Under the pieces are notes generated by a model that was not told the DNA's origin, made no database searches, and saw only the letters and a program-made list of their open reading frames with translations. Position numbers and translations under genes: made by a program. A stretch of DNA of 64,000 bases from Polytrichum commune (Eukaryota; Streptophyta; Polytrichopsida; Polytrichales; Polytrichaceae), in assembly GCA_950295325.1 (NCBI GenBank), contig OX485806.1:50651169-50715168 (forward strand), written 5' to 3'. Of the stretch, positions 22,561-33,000 are shown one piece after another (within the stretch, counting starts at the first letter, position 1; the number at the start of each line of letters is the position of its first letter).

Positions 22561-22737
22561 CTGCATCACCCGGCTTTTAACTAGGCCATCAAGACTGCAC
22601 CGACAGACTACTACCCACCCATACCGGTGCCCTTTTACAGTGAAATTCCTGCTACCCTGCAAGGTTGATTTGGACATGATTCCTTCTAGTAAAGGTCACA
22701 CATATGAATGATGATCTTGGTGTGTGAAGAAGGATCC

Positions 22738-22756
22738 GCCACCCGGACTAGGACGC
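22738..22756 (+). other. Conserved LTR 3'-end box
   Basis: CCACCCGGACTAGGACGCA occurs 31 bp before the LTR end. Close variants are found near the ends of the other family LTRs (reverse strand at 34890, 35185, 43615 and 60125; plus strand at 58393). Confidence 0.7.
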
Positions 22757-22787
22757 ATTTAAGGGTGGTTGATGATTCTTGCTCACA

Positions 22788-24750
22788 GAAGCCATGACTA
22801 ATTTCTTGGCAATATGCTGAGAGAAATGAGCGAGAGGCTCTAAGAAGCAATATAAGTCATGAGTTGGCAATGAGCATGAATGACATGAGTATGTGTCCCC
22901 ATTAGAGGATATGCTGAAGAGCTTAGAAATTTATAGGAGTGCATTTTCTTAAGCTATTCCAAGACCTTCCAAAACATGCCCTCATCATATTTTTGGGATT
23001 AAACTACTTCAATTCCTTAGCCTCCTTTGTTTGTTCTTACCACATAGGAGGTGTGAGGTTACTTTCTTTGGGGTTTTGGATTTTTTTTTCACTTTTCTCT
23101 TCTTGCAAAATCCTCCGCCTTCATTTCAAATCCTCAATGTTAGTACTTCATAGAGGTTTGAGGGAGATGTTCCATCTTCTTTTTGCAGTTTTGCGACATG
23201 CAACAAACCTTTTACATATCGGTCATCACTTCAAAGATTTTCAGTGTCATTGTTCTATTTCGTCTCCGCTGCTCTTCCTCACACATTGTGTTGTTTCTCA
23301 CCTAGCAACAAACAATATTATGTAACATATCATGTTATTATGCTCACCAATTACTACATTGCCAAGGAGATTTGTTCAGAAGTCAAATTTAGTGTTTCTT
23401 TGCAAAGGTTTATTTGCAGTACACTTTAGGTTTGGATCGTTGTTGTGTAACTATTACCACCACCACACTTGAGGTTGTGCAACTAGACTCATTTAGGCAA
23501 TCATAATGAGAAATTTTAGATATGTGAATGAAGGCATCAGATAGCATCTGATAATAGAATATCTACATCAAGGTTGAATTGTGACGATCAACATAAGTAA
23601 GTGTCACTCACCATCCAACATAATATTCAATCTAGAATGTGATTGCGTTGGCAACAAAAGCGTCTTCCATGGGAGAGCCTACATGCCTAATTTGTGGGCA
23701 GAAAAATATTGTATTTGTGATTTCATAGCAAACCCCCCCAAACTCCCAGTCTGAAGTGGTATTGGATTTTGGTATCTCCTCCACACACAATTGCAAGCAC
23801 CTCAAAAAAAATTAGTGTTAGAAGGTCTCCCACAAGAATGCTTCAATCTCAGAAAGGTGTTACCTTAAGTGTGTTAGGGAAACTCAGACGAGCAATGATC
23901 CTTAAAAATCTACATTGAAACAATGCCAGTGAGTGCACAAGGATAACAATACATGCTTCAAGATTAGTCTGCTGGTCATCGTCCATGGTTTGTTGATGCA
24001 TCACAAGTGCTCTTTAGGACCACTCTACGTGCTTTCTAATTGCCTCAATTACTAAGTACATACAGATCACTCCAAGGTCAGACTTCAATTTGAAGATCAA
24101 GTTGCCCAACACTACCAGCTGCCACCAACCACTGGTCAAGCTTGTCAATCCCTTGTATTTTTAACCCTTGCAATGAAATGGTCTATTTTACATCAAGATT
24201 GCCATTCAAACTGGAATAAGAGGTTTCTCCAACACACTCCTCACCCCTGAAGAGAAACCATTGATTACATCCGTATTGGAATGGGTTCTGAGAGATGCAA
24301 AACATCATAGAAGCCTCAGCTATGCAATAAACTTCTTAGAAATCGGAACAGAAGAGTAGCATTAGAACAGAAATCTATCTGCAAAAATCTTGGATGAGCG
24401 TGAATGATTACATTATTGAAATCGTTCAGGACATAGAAAAACTCCTGCACTAGAACCAAGTAACAATGAACTGCTTAGATACTCAACATCCAAGGAGCAA
24501 TGTATCCACAAACTGAAAGAGGCAGGACTGGATATCAGGCAAAGATTCAATGAAGAATACTGTAAGGTAACACAATTATGCAGCTTCACAGAAGATTGCA
24601 GTATCCATGATAGTGAAGGATATTTGTAAAGTGTCGAACGATTATATGATTTTTCCCGGGCAGTGCGTTGCAAGCGCTTGCCCTAAAAACTTGCAGCCAA
24701 CTCAAACATCAGATGATCAGATGAGATAGTGGCACCAACTGCTGCAATGT
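22788..24750. other. 3' flank of the arginine decarboxylase gene; nothing recognised
   Basis: The stretch starts with GAAGC, the right duplication of the solo LTR. A 128-codon plus-strand frame at 22939-23325 is rich in Phe/Leu and lacks recognisable motifs; it is not called. No clear polyadenylation signal was identified for the gene at 24751. Confidence 0.4.
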
Positions 24751-26826
24751 CTAACGACAAAAAACGGCACTTCTCTGCTTCACCCCGGAGTAGAGATAAG
24801 TGTAGGAATGGAAACTGGTGGCCAAAGTGCTCATTGCGCTCATTGCCTCCCCCTTGCCAAGCATTCCATGAAGTACATAATCATCAATTCTGCACTTCAG
24901 GTCATCAAACATCACCTCTGGATCGTGGTGCATCGCCCGTAGCGTGCAGGATAAACTTTGCCCTGGGAGGACCTTCGATATCCGGAAGCCGTCTCCGCCC
25001 TTCGATGGCACTACGTGCACCACATGAGGATTGCCAAATAAGTTGTGCATACTTCCGAGGACCTCTTGGTAAGCGCCGCCTAGAAACATACCCATGTAGT
25101 AAGGTTTTCCTTCCTCCAGCTCGTGAGCACACAAGTGCTTCGCGGCCTCCCCGTACTTGCCGTTGCCAATGAATGCTGCGACCTTGCCGTCGCTGTCGCA
25201 GGTAAGATCTGAGAGGATTACCCGCTCTTTTGGCTCCGTTTCAAGACGGTGGAGGGGGATAATGGGGAAAAGTTGTCCAATCGCCCAGCTGTCCGGCATG
25301 GACTTGAAGATGGAGAGGTTGATATGGTAGGTCGAGGAGTAGTCGCCCTTGCAGCTCTCCCCTGAGACCGGTCGCTCACCGCAACTCTTTTCGATGAAAC
25401 AGGTGCTCATGCTTTGGTTTTCTTTGTGATCTGCACAGGTGGAGACGATCTCTAGCATCTCGTCGATGGCAGCGCGAACCTCCAAGCGGAGTAAACCAGC
25501 CTTAAAGAGATGGCTGCATTGATATTTCAACTGCCGCGCATACGTCAGAGCCCCTTCATAACTGCCACTGCCGACGCACCTCACGAGCTCGTCCTGGAGG
25601 TGCACCAGCGCTTCCGGAAGCCCCTCGATTTTCAGGGGGATGCCGCGGTCATGGCCGGGGATGCCACTCCCGCTCTTGTGAGCAGACAGCACATCAAAAA
25701 CCAGCACGGAGTGATGTGACACCAGCGCCCGCCCACTCTCACAGCACAAGACGGGATGCTTCACGTGCTTCTGGCTGGTTGCATTCTTGATTGCTTCTAC
25801 AACCGTCTCAGCATACTCCTCCATATTGTACCCAATAGACATCTCCGACTGCGATGAGTGCGTGCCGTCGTAGTCCACGCCCAGACCACCGCCAATGTCG
25901 ATCACATTCATATTTGCTCCCATAAGCGCCAACTCGCAGAAGATGTGCGCGGCCTCGCTCACTCCCTCACGCACCAGCCCAAGAGAGGGAATCTGGGAGC
26001 CTATGTGAAAGTGCAGGAGCTGCAAGCTATCCAACATATTAGCCCTCCGCAACCTCCGGACCACCTGCACAATCTCGCATGTTGATAAACCGAATTTTCC
26101 TTTCTCGCCAGAGGTTTCCCCCCAATGTCCCGCGTGCTTAGTGCTCAGCTTTGCCCTCACGCCGACCACCGGCTGGATTTGCAGCCTCTTGCTCAACCTT
26201 AAAACTGTCTCTAGTTCCTCCACTTGCTCGAGAACGATCACCGTCTTTAGCCCCATGCGCCGCCCAACCAGCGCAATCTCCACGTACTCCGCGTCCTTGT
26301 AGCCATTGCAAATCACAAAAGCCTCGGCGCTGGACTTGCACATTGCGGCCATAACGAGCAGGAGCTCAGGCTTGCTGCCTGCCTCGAGACCGAAATTCAT
26401 GTGGCGCCCATGGGAGACGATCTCCTCCACCAGGTACTTGTCCGGGTTGCACTTCACAGGGAACACCCCCTGAAACGTCCCGGTGTAGCTCTGCCGCTTG
26501 ATGCCTACATCGAAAGCCGATTGCAAAGTTTCCATCCGGTTCTTCAGGATATCGGGAAACCTGATGATCAGAGGCATACTGATATGTTCCCTGCCTGTGA
26601 CCACCTTATCAATAGCCTCCATGAGGTCGATCTCATCGTTGGGTTCAGTCCGAGTGCCATGAGGGCACACCGCAATGTTGCCGCGCACGTTGATCTTGAA
26701 ATACGGTGCGCCCCATCCCTCCACTCTGTAGAGCTGGGACGATTTCTGTACAGACCAGGGCTTCTTTGCAGCCTCAGAGTAGAAAGATTGTCCGTCAAAC
26801 AGCATAGGGTCTGCTAGCGGGGCCAT
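24751..26826 (-). CDS. ADC: Arginine decarboxylase, plant biosynthetic type (EC 4.1.1.19)
   Basis: An uninterrupted 691-codon frame encodes a complete plant ADC, a PLP enzyme of fold III that converts arginine to agmatine, the first step of the ADC route to putrescine. Visible landmarks are GWGAPYFKINVRGNIAVCPHG at the N-terminus, the PLP-lysine motif VFPVKCNPDKYLVEEIV (K125), HFHIGSQIPS (His274), the phosphate-binding IGGGLGVDYDGT (312-321), CESGRALVSHHSVLVFD (363-378), and DLTCDSDGK with the predicted catalytic Cys543 donated across the dimer. The C-terminus has YMGMFLGGAYQEVLGSMHNLFGNPHVV. The length is typical (about 630-720) and an intronless CDS is usual for plant ADC. The start at 26826 has a good context (GAAATGG) and aligns with family N-termini. 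There is no obvious transit peptide. GC content is clearly higher than in the flanks. It is the only intact host gene here. Confidence 0.95.
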   Translation of the reverse strand: MAPLADPMLFDGQSFYSEAAKKPWSVQKSSQLYRVEGWGAPYFKINVRGNIAVCPHGTRTEPNDEIDLMEAIDKVVTGREHISMPLIIRFPDILKNRMETLQSAFDVGIKRQSYTGTFQGVFPVKCNPDKYLVEEIVSHGRHMNFGLEAGSKPELLLVMAAMCKSSAEAFVICNGYKDAEYVEIALVGRRMGLKTVIVLEQVEELETVLRLSKRLQIQPVVGVRAKLSTKHAGHWGETSGEKGKFGLSTCEIVQVVRRLRRANMLDSLQLLHFHIGSQIPSLGLVREGVSEAAHIFCELALMGANMNVIDIGGGLGVDYDGTHSSQSEMSIGYNMEEYAETVVEAIKNATSQKHVKHPVLCCESGRALVSHHSVLVFDVLSAHKSGSGIPGHDRGIPLKIEGLPEALVHLQDELVRCVGSGSYEGALTYARQLKYQCSHLFKAGLLRLEVRAAIDEMLEIVSTCADHKENQSMSTCFIEKSCGERPVSGESCKGDYSSTYHINLSIFKSMPDSWAIGQLFPIIPLHRLETEPKERVILSDLTCDSDGKVAAFIGNGKYGEAAKHLCAHELEEGKPYYMGMFLGGAYQEVLGSMHNLFGNPHVVHVVPSKGGDGFRISKVLPGQSLSCTLRAMHHDPEVMFDDLKCRIDDYVLHGMLGKGEAMSAMSTLATSFHSYTYLYSGVKQRSAVFCR

Positions 26827-27180
26827 TTCCTTCTCCTCGCAGATGGATACAATATACGGTGCAACACCCTCCTGGCTAGCAGCCGAGGCCGGAGCCTCGG
26901 CTCGAGCGCTACTGAATCAATTTTCTAAAGGTTGAATGGAACCCAATGTTAGGTGAAGAACGTCGAGATCAATCTCTGAAATGGTTGAGGTCGCCAGCAG
27001 GGCTGTTTGGCAACGCAAGAGATTGTTCAAAGCAGATGTGTAGACCGCACAAACCTTGATTTTCACCAACTCCTGAGGGCACAGGCAGGACGCTAGAGCT
27101 AATTTGTCTCCTTTCGCTAGTCGAAATAAACTTAACGTCTCAAGCTAGAGGCCGGCTTGCTTCGGTTGTTCTAGAATCAG
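26827..27180 (-). promoter_or_regulatory. Probable 5' leader of ADC: no upstream ATG, GC-rich hairpin
   Basis: Reading the minus strand, no ATG occurs in about 350 bases before the start codon, which supports the chosen start and argues against a uORF in this stretch. A perfect 9 bp inverted repeat, AGCCGAGGC-cgga-GCCTCGGCT at 26881-26902, could fold in the mRNA about 55 nt before the start. The transcription start and any leader intron cannot be seen. Confidence 0.4.
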
Positions 27181-28291
27181 CGCATAACATAGACACGTGT
27201 TCGGCAATATTCTAAAGCGAAGGAAATATTTCGGTGCGACGCAGAGGCGGGAATAGGAGCCCGTATGAAGAGGGTAGGGGTTCTGGTACTCTGCAAATAG
27301 AAATTGTGATGTACGCGTGTTAAGCTAAGAAACACAAACGTCGAGAAATAAATAACAGACGTGCAACACTCACACATGTCCAATCGATTGGCCTCCTCAA
27401 TGCGGAGAGGCTAGAACGCCTGTGCAGCACCTTGCAGCCAAGAGGATTCTTAACCACCACGCAGCACAAGAATAAGAGCCAGCCTCCCCGCTGAACGAGA
27501 AAGTAAAACATCCAAGGAGAGCGACCTATCCTTTCGGCTGCTCCACAAATCTACAAGACAACCAAGTGCCTGGAGGCAAACCGAAGCCCGGAGCACAAGA
27601 TTCTTCTTCCTCAACAACCAAGAGAAAGCAGGAATATGCCAGGTGGAGGATTTGATGTCCTGTGATGTGGTAGTGAGAACTAGGATAGGATGGTGCAGCA
27701 GCCAAAAGCGGGCACTATATTCCAAACGAAGCCAAGCCGTTTCAGCCACAAAAACAGGCAATCAAGGTCCAAAAACAGAAATAAGGTCACGGACTCACGG
27801 TTGCCTGTCTGTCTCCTCTCTGGTTTTTATGTCGAGACTCTTAGGCCTCGCACATGAAGGCGCACGCCTTCACTTTCGCCTCTCACCGCGGACGAGGCGT
27901 AAAAACCAAAATTTGCTCTTCGCCACCACCGCCATATGCTCGCTTTCGATACGGCGTCCAGGTGGTGGGAACCACAACGGTGAACGCCTTAGAAAACGTA
28001 TCATGTGCGCAGGGCTTCTGAATGCTGACTGGTAGGTGTGTTATTCCGGGTAAGACTAGTGTTTCCACCTGCCAACACAAACAGTTCAAGACACCTGCAG
28101 AGGGAAACACATAGGTCAGGTGCGGTTGGTCCAGGCGAGTGGCTAGGCACGGATGGATGGAATTAGCGAAGTGACTTGGATTGTGCACCAAAACCAGGGC
28201 GATTCAGTTGCCGCCGAGCGCACTCCCTCACCTGCTCTTCACTCCCTCTTTTCCTCTCCCCTGTCAGTGGGTGTTGTTAAATGAAGCCTGA
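27181..28291. other. Upstream region of ADC; no gene recognised
   Basis: Several short open frames on both strands lack family features. The promoter of ADC presumably lies here, but no convincing TATA box was picked out. Confidence 0.35.
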
Positions 28292-28325
28292 GGGCTGGTT
28301 TACACTATGGACATGAAGTTGGACC
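28292..28325 (+). repeat. Left member of a distant inverted-repeat pair
   Basis: GGGCTGGTTTACACTATGGA and following bases match, in reverse complement, 38438-38471 with a few differences and small gaps. The flanks are TGA here and TAA there, which could be a worn 3 bp duplication of the TWA type used by PIF/Harbinger elements. Confidence 0.5.
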
Positions 28326-29017
28326 ATGGAAGATGGCGTCTGTCGATGGTCCGACTTCATAAAAAATTAGTTTTGAGAGCCATGGCCCCTCACTAGGTGT
28401 AATCCGAATGTGAACCAAGAAGAAAGACCATGGAGCAACGAGCCACTTGGGGCCAAGGCCCCACCGTTGGTGGGAGGAGGAGGCGGTGTTGCAATACCAT
28501 GGGTCACTTGGCACGTCAGCTATGAACCCAGGGTTGGATTTCTTGGGAGTCAAGTCGTAGTGAATGACAGTGTTACAGACAATGCACCATTAACATGGTG
28601 ACTCTTAAAGTGGAACTCTTGAGTGAAACACTTCAGGACCCATAATGATAAGGAGTAATGAGATTCAAAACCATAATCAATAAATTACCCTGCAAACATT
28701 TGGACTTTGGACTTTGGACTTCTTAATATATGATTTGCTTTTATGTCCACATGGAAAATCTTGAAATCATTCATTGTGCACTAAATTTATCAACCACACA
28801 CAATCAAACAATGTGCATGCAATGTATATTTCCATTGTTTGAACATCACATGTTAGTATTGATTAAGGCCAATGCAATTCAATGGATTTAGGTTGAGCTC
28901 AACCAATCTACGCATTCACAAAGGTTCTTCAATTAAACCCCGAAAGCATCATCATGTGCACGTTTCATGCATGGTGATGTTCAACATTCTTGTTAAATAA
29001 AAGTATAACATCGGCAC

Positions 29018-29344
29018 TCAACAAAAAACATTCAAGCAACAAGTGTTTTCAAAAATTGAAGAAATCATGTTGTGCCAAGAAGTGGGCATGGAATGAAATT
29101 TGACGATACCAATTTTCTTAATTATAATCTTTAGGTTTTGCCTATTTGTGGTTCCAGATAGCATAACATAAATTAATCCAGGTACGAATGCGTTTTGAAT
29201 TTCAACAATAACCTTAGTTGATATTGTAGCACCTTGTGAATTGTGGCCAATCATTGCGTATGCTAGAATTACTGGAAACAACGTTTTGTAATAATATTGT
29301 TCATATGTGTACTTGTGTTGGAAATTGTGATGTTTTAAGAACAT
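29018..29344 (-). pseudogene. Helitron helicase (PIF1-like) C-terminal domain remnant
   Basis: The frame reads PVILAYAMIGHNSQGATIST then KVIVEIQNAFVPGLIYVMLS and TTNRQNLKIIIKKIG. This is the terminal helicase block of Helitron Rep/Hel proteins (AYAMT.HKSQGATIS..V.....AF.PG.tYVMLSRvTNR..L). Changes such as Lys to Asn in HKSQG and Arg to Gly in LSR show decay. It would act in rolling-circle transposition. Confidence 0.8.
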
Positions 29345-29782
29345 TTGCGTCGATGTCCCGTTTCGTTATTTGTATCAGAGAGAAGATTATTTTTATTTCT
29401 AAAGAAAATGGTACGAATGAGGATGTTAAAAAAAGAAAACCTCTAAATTGTGGATCGGGTAGAATTTTGTGAACCTCGTGATTTTATGGGTCTCATACAT
29501 GTGGAATTCAAGCATGTCTTTCCCACAAGATGGCACAATACGTCGACATATTTATCCCATGTCGAACCTCTTGAAAAAATTAGTGAATGTTATATCCTCG
29601 CATTAATATAGTATGTTATAGTAAATATCAATGGTGAAAACCCAATGCCCTTGATCTAATGACCATTATTGTTTGTATTGCAAATGGCTTGAAATCAATG
29701 TATTTGACATCAATGTTTTTTTGAACAATTGGTATTTGCAAGCACACAAGCACTACTTCTAAAGGGGACACCAATCTAGTTA

Positions 29783-30043
29783 TTATGAGAGACGATATGA
29801 AATAGAATTGTGCGTCAAAAGCTTCATGGAGTCCCAATCATTTGTCATTTTTTTGTTCAAGTTTATGGAACCATGGGGCTCGCATTTCATTGCGTATTTC
29901 AATAGATAATACAACCAAGATGTTGTATTTATACATTGCAAACTCAAATGTGCACCCCACACCAACAACAAGGATGTATGGTAAGGGACAACATTGCGGT
30001 CTTCGTACCTTGGTCTAAAATACTCCCATTTTTTCGTCTCCAT
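29783..30043 (-). pseudogene. Helitron Rep/Hel central segment remnant
   Basis: The frame reads KKWEYFRPRYEDRNVVPYHT then LLLVWGAHLSLQCINTTSWL and YYLLKYAMKCEPHGSINLNK. It corresponds to the 'YFRPR.EDr.VVPYhp.lLl.w.aH.N.q.....s...YL.KY..K.EP' region between the Rep and helicase domains of Helitron proteins. It is in the same strand and order as its neighbours. Confidence 0.8.
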
Positions 30044-30274
30044 GGATTGTATGTTGTTATCTCTTCAATATGCGGTTTGAAAAAAAATCCATATTTGCAA
30101 TTGTTGCGATTATTTTGTTGTTGACATCAACAATTGCATATATGCAATTGTTTTCCCATCACAATCTTAAATAATTTATTTTGATTTGAGTCTATGGGCT
30201 CCAAAAATTCTCTAAAGATTGTATCAAAGATAGCCAACGTTACTGATGTTATTTTGTTAGTTATTTGTTTTATG

Positions 30275-30679
30275 TCAACTTGGTTCACCCACAAAATAAT
30301 ATGAGCATGTACAGAGCCTCGCGATTATAGTTTTGTATTGTATGATGTATTGATCAATCGTACCCAAGATTTTGGGCCCACATAACCAGATATCATGCAT
30401 GAATTTTTCAACACGTGCATCAAATAAAGTCAAACATTTAATAGGGCAGTCTTTCCATAACATCGATGGGTTTATTGTCTTTGCTATGTCCTTGAAATAT
30501 GTTACCTCTTCCCAAAGAAGAGAATTTGTTTCGTTTGTAGTTAAGATGAGAAAAAAATGCGGCATTTCAATTTTTTTTACTATAGCTAATAAGTCTTTGC
30601 AAATGTGATTTGTGCCAACGAAGGGTCCCTTGGATGAACGCGAGAAGATTGTATTTAGTGATATGTTGTCACATATCAC
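30275..30679 (-). pseudogene. Helitron_like_N domain remnant
   Basis: The frame reads DLLAIVKKIEMPHFFLILTT then NETNSLLWEEVTYFKDI and ARVEKFMHDIWLCGPKILG. This resembles the Helitron_like_N block that precedes the HUH Rep motif (mPtfFlTlT..E..W.Ei......W..cPve...lf..Rv..fl.d.i). Together with 29783-30043 and 29018-29344 it outlines a broken Helitron on the minus strand. The HUH motif itself lies near the downstream end (around 30275) and is not intact. Helitron termini were not located. Confidence 0.75.
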
Positions 30680-33000
30680 GTTTTGTTATATGTGAATATT
30701 ATTGTTTGACTTCTTTAAATTTTTTATCTAAACATGTTTTTGAATTTTTTTAGGAATTGCAAGGAATAGCACATATAATACATATATAATAAATACGGTT
30801 TGTACAAGGTAAAATGAAACAACAACATTTTAATGCTATATTTTAAATACTCAAAGAATGTTAGTTTTTCATCATACGCGTCGTGTCTATATGGAAATAA
30901 GATTGCAAATAATGTGTTTTTAAGTGTTAATATATGTTCTTTGATATTCATTGTGTTAATTCAAAAAATGATTGGTTCACTTTGAATATCAAATTCCTCT
31001 ATTCCGCGTCGATGAATATCACCAATTATATAAAAATCATTATGTATATTATGAGGTGTAGTGTCACGTATGTCACATAAGTTGGTTAAATCGTAAACAG
31101 TTGACGGAACGGACATCGTAGGAAACAATTATGTGTGCATCCCGCTTGGTTGCATAATATTATTATCTCAAGTGTTAAGATGCACATGCTCATGTTTTTG
31201 TGATTGTTTGAACATTGTTAAATATATATTGAACAGAGGATTGCTATGCATATTCTAAGTTGGGATGGGATGAACGGTTGAAAATAATTCTTCAATCGTT
31301 GTAGTTTTGTCCATGGTACCATTATAGCTTAACAATGAATTGTTCAATAAGTTTGTCTCAAGTAGTTGGCGAGTCGAGAAGCCCCAATTTCTTGATTGAA
31401 TGTGCAAACCAATGTCTATAAATGATAACTGTTGGATATGTAAAGGGTGCGTCGATATAATAGATTTTATTTATGATGGTGATTGGTATACAACATATGG
31501 GACACTTGCAAGTTTCATTTGGTTCATGTAACATTTCATGCACAAATGCATTACATTTTTTGTTTTTGTTGGTTGTGTATATTGGCAAACACATGTTAGC
31601 AACTTCATATAGAGTGCATCTCGGTTAAACAAGAGCACTGGAACCATCAAAGATTGAATTTGGTATAGATCAATATTTCTTATTATCGTCTAATAACTTT
31701 GTAACACCACATGTAGCACAACATCAAAAATCCTTGAAGAATGGTGACGTCGCGCTGGTCCTTTTGTTGAGGACTTTATTGCGAGAATCCCAAGCCCAAT
31801 CGCAAGGTTAGAATCATTAACATTGTATTTTTTTCACTTGCTCATAAACGACTTTGATGTACCTCATCGTCTTGTCTTTTGAATAGAAATCTAACAATAA
31901 CGATACACATGACAATAAAAATTACACATTCTCGTGGATTACAACGTCATCATAAGTATTTTCAACCAACTCACGAATCAAACGTTCAACAATAAAGACT
32001 CCAACGTGCGTCTTGTAATTGATGGCCACATCATAGGTATTTCTAAAGCATTTTTATTCACTTATGTATGAGAGTGTTGAGTTAGATATTTTATATTTTT
32101 AAAATTCAAACTTTTCATATTTTTATTTTGAGCAATTTATAAATTTATAAATTTATACTTGAAGTATTATAGATTTATGTTTTAATATTTTATATTGATT
32201 TCAAATTACGATTGAATGTGTTACCTTGGCAACGAGAATATGTGAATGGCCAACAAAGTATGTGAATGCGAGATGGATGTAAAATATACATTGATTCCTG
32301 CATGGCGTCAAATGGATCATGTTTCATGGTCATTTTTGTCCAATGATTTCCTTCAAAAGTTGAAGTTAAAAGTGATATAGATACTTAGCCAAAAATGAAT
32401 TTAATTTGAAGTGCATCGCTGTGTTTGTTAGTTTAGTATAGACTTGTGGTTTAATTTTATTATATGTAGTATATTGTCTACACCTCCAATACAACAAATA
32501 TGCGCTCCTTCGACAACTTGTCCAAAAAATGTTGGGCGATCATAAATATCTACACACTCACGTGTAGGTAAGTAGACACAATATTCACTTTTTTTAGATC
32601 AATTATATGGTTGTTTACATGTTTATTGACATTTTTTTTTTGCAAAGACGATAGACATGTTTATGTTGGACAATTCATACAACCACAAGATAGGTATGGA
32701 CAAGATGCCTAAAGTCCTCCTCTTTGGATGAGAGAATATATAAAAAAAAGATATTTTTTTGGAAAATTTTGACATGGCAATAGTGTATAATATGCCCAAA
32801 AAATATATAGCGGATAAGAAAGAAAAACAACTTATTCGACAATATGAAAGTGAAGCGGGTCGTATTTATAATATAATGAGAGCACACCCATTCTCAGACC
32901 CTTTGTGTGGTGCTTTTGGGCACCCCCCTCCGAGGGAGCCTAAAAGTACCGCACAAGCCCTTCAGTGAGGGTGGCTTGCTTTGGCAGGTGCCCAAGCCGA
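30680..33000. other. AT-rich stretch, possibly the N-terminal part and left flank of the Helitron
   Basis: A minus-strand frame at 31358-31594 has a Cys pair (CKCPICCIP) that could belong to the Helitron N-terminus, but this is not certain. The rest is very AT-rich and many-stop in all frames. Confidence 0.3.

Larger units (their letters stand above)
11253..22691. mobile_element. Gene-capturing non-autonomous CACTA element (Pack-CACTA), 11.4 kb
   Basis: The left end CACTAGAAGGAATCGTGTCC (11253) and the reverse complement of the right end (22691 leftward) match for ~30 bp with two or three mismatches, including the terminal base (right end TAGTA instead of TAGTG). Both ends are flanked by AAG (11250-11252 and 22692-22694), the 3 bp duplication expected for CACTA elements. 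Subterminal GGGTG-type words run in one direction on the left (11380-11640) and as CACCC on the right (21610-22560). No TNP2 was found, so movement would depend on another element's transposase. The interior carries fragments of at least three host genes in both orientations. Confidence 0.85.
8402..22787 (+). mobile_element. Solo LTR (TGTGAGCC family), split by the gene-capturing CACTA element
   Basis: The left end TGTGAGCCCTAAAAATGTGC (8402) and right end ...CTTGCTCACA (22787) are flanked by GAAGT and GAAGC, a 5 bp duplication with one mismatch. Without the 11439 bp insertion and its 3 bp duplication the LTR is about 2944 bp. The left part resembles the LTR at 35154-37687 read on the minus strand (both have gccaaggaaag, a cccgttttttt run, gccgcccga-agatgccgggca). 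The segment 11110-11225 matches its last few hundred bases (aataaa-aaggtg..ttata-acacc). The 3' box CCACCCGGACTAGGACGCA is at 22738-22756. No internal retroelement region is present, so it is a solo LTR left by LTR-LTR recombination. Confidence 0.75.

Noticed and set aside
22939-23325. 128-codon plus-strand ORF downstream of ADC
   Set aside because: It is hydrophobic low-complexity text without motifs and has no supporting splice or start context.
24729-25172. 147-codon plus-strand ORF opposite the ADC end, and similar plus-strand frames at 26401-26817
   Set aside because: They are shadows of the GC-rich ADC coding sequence.
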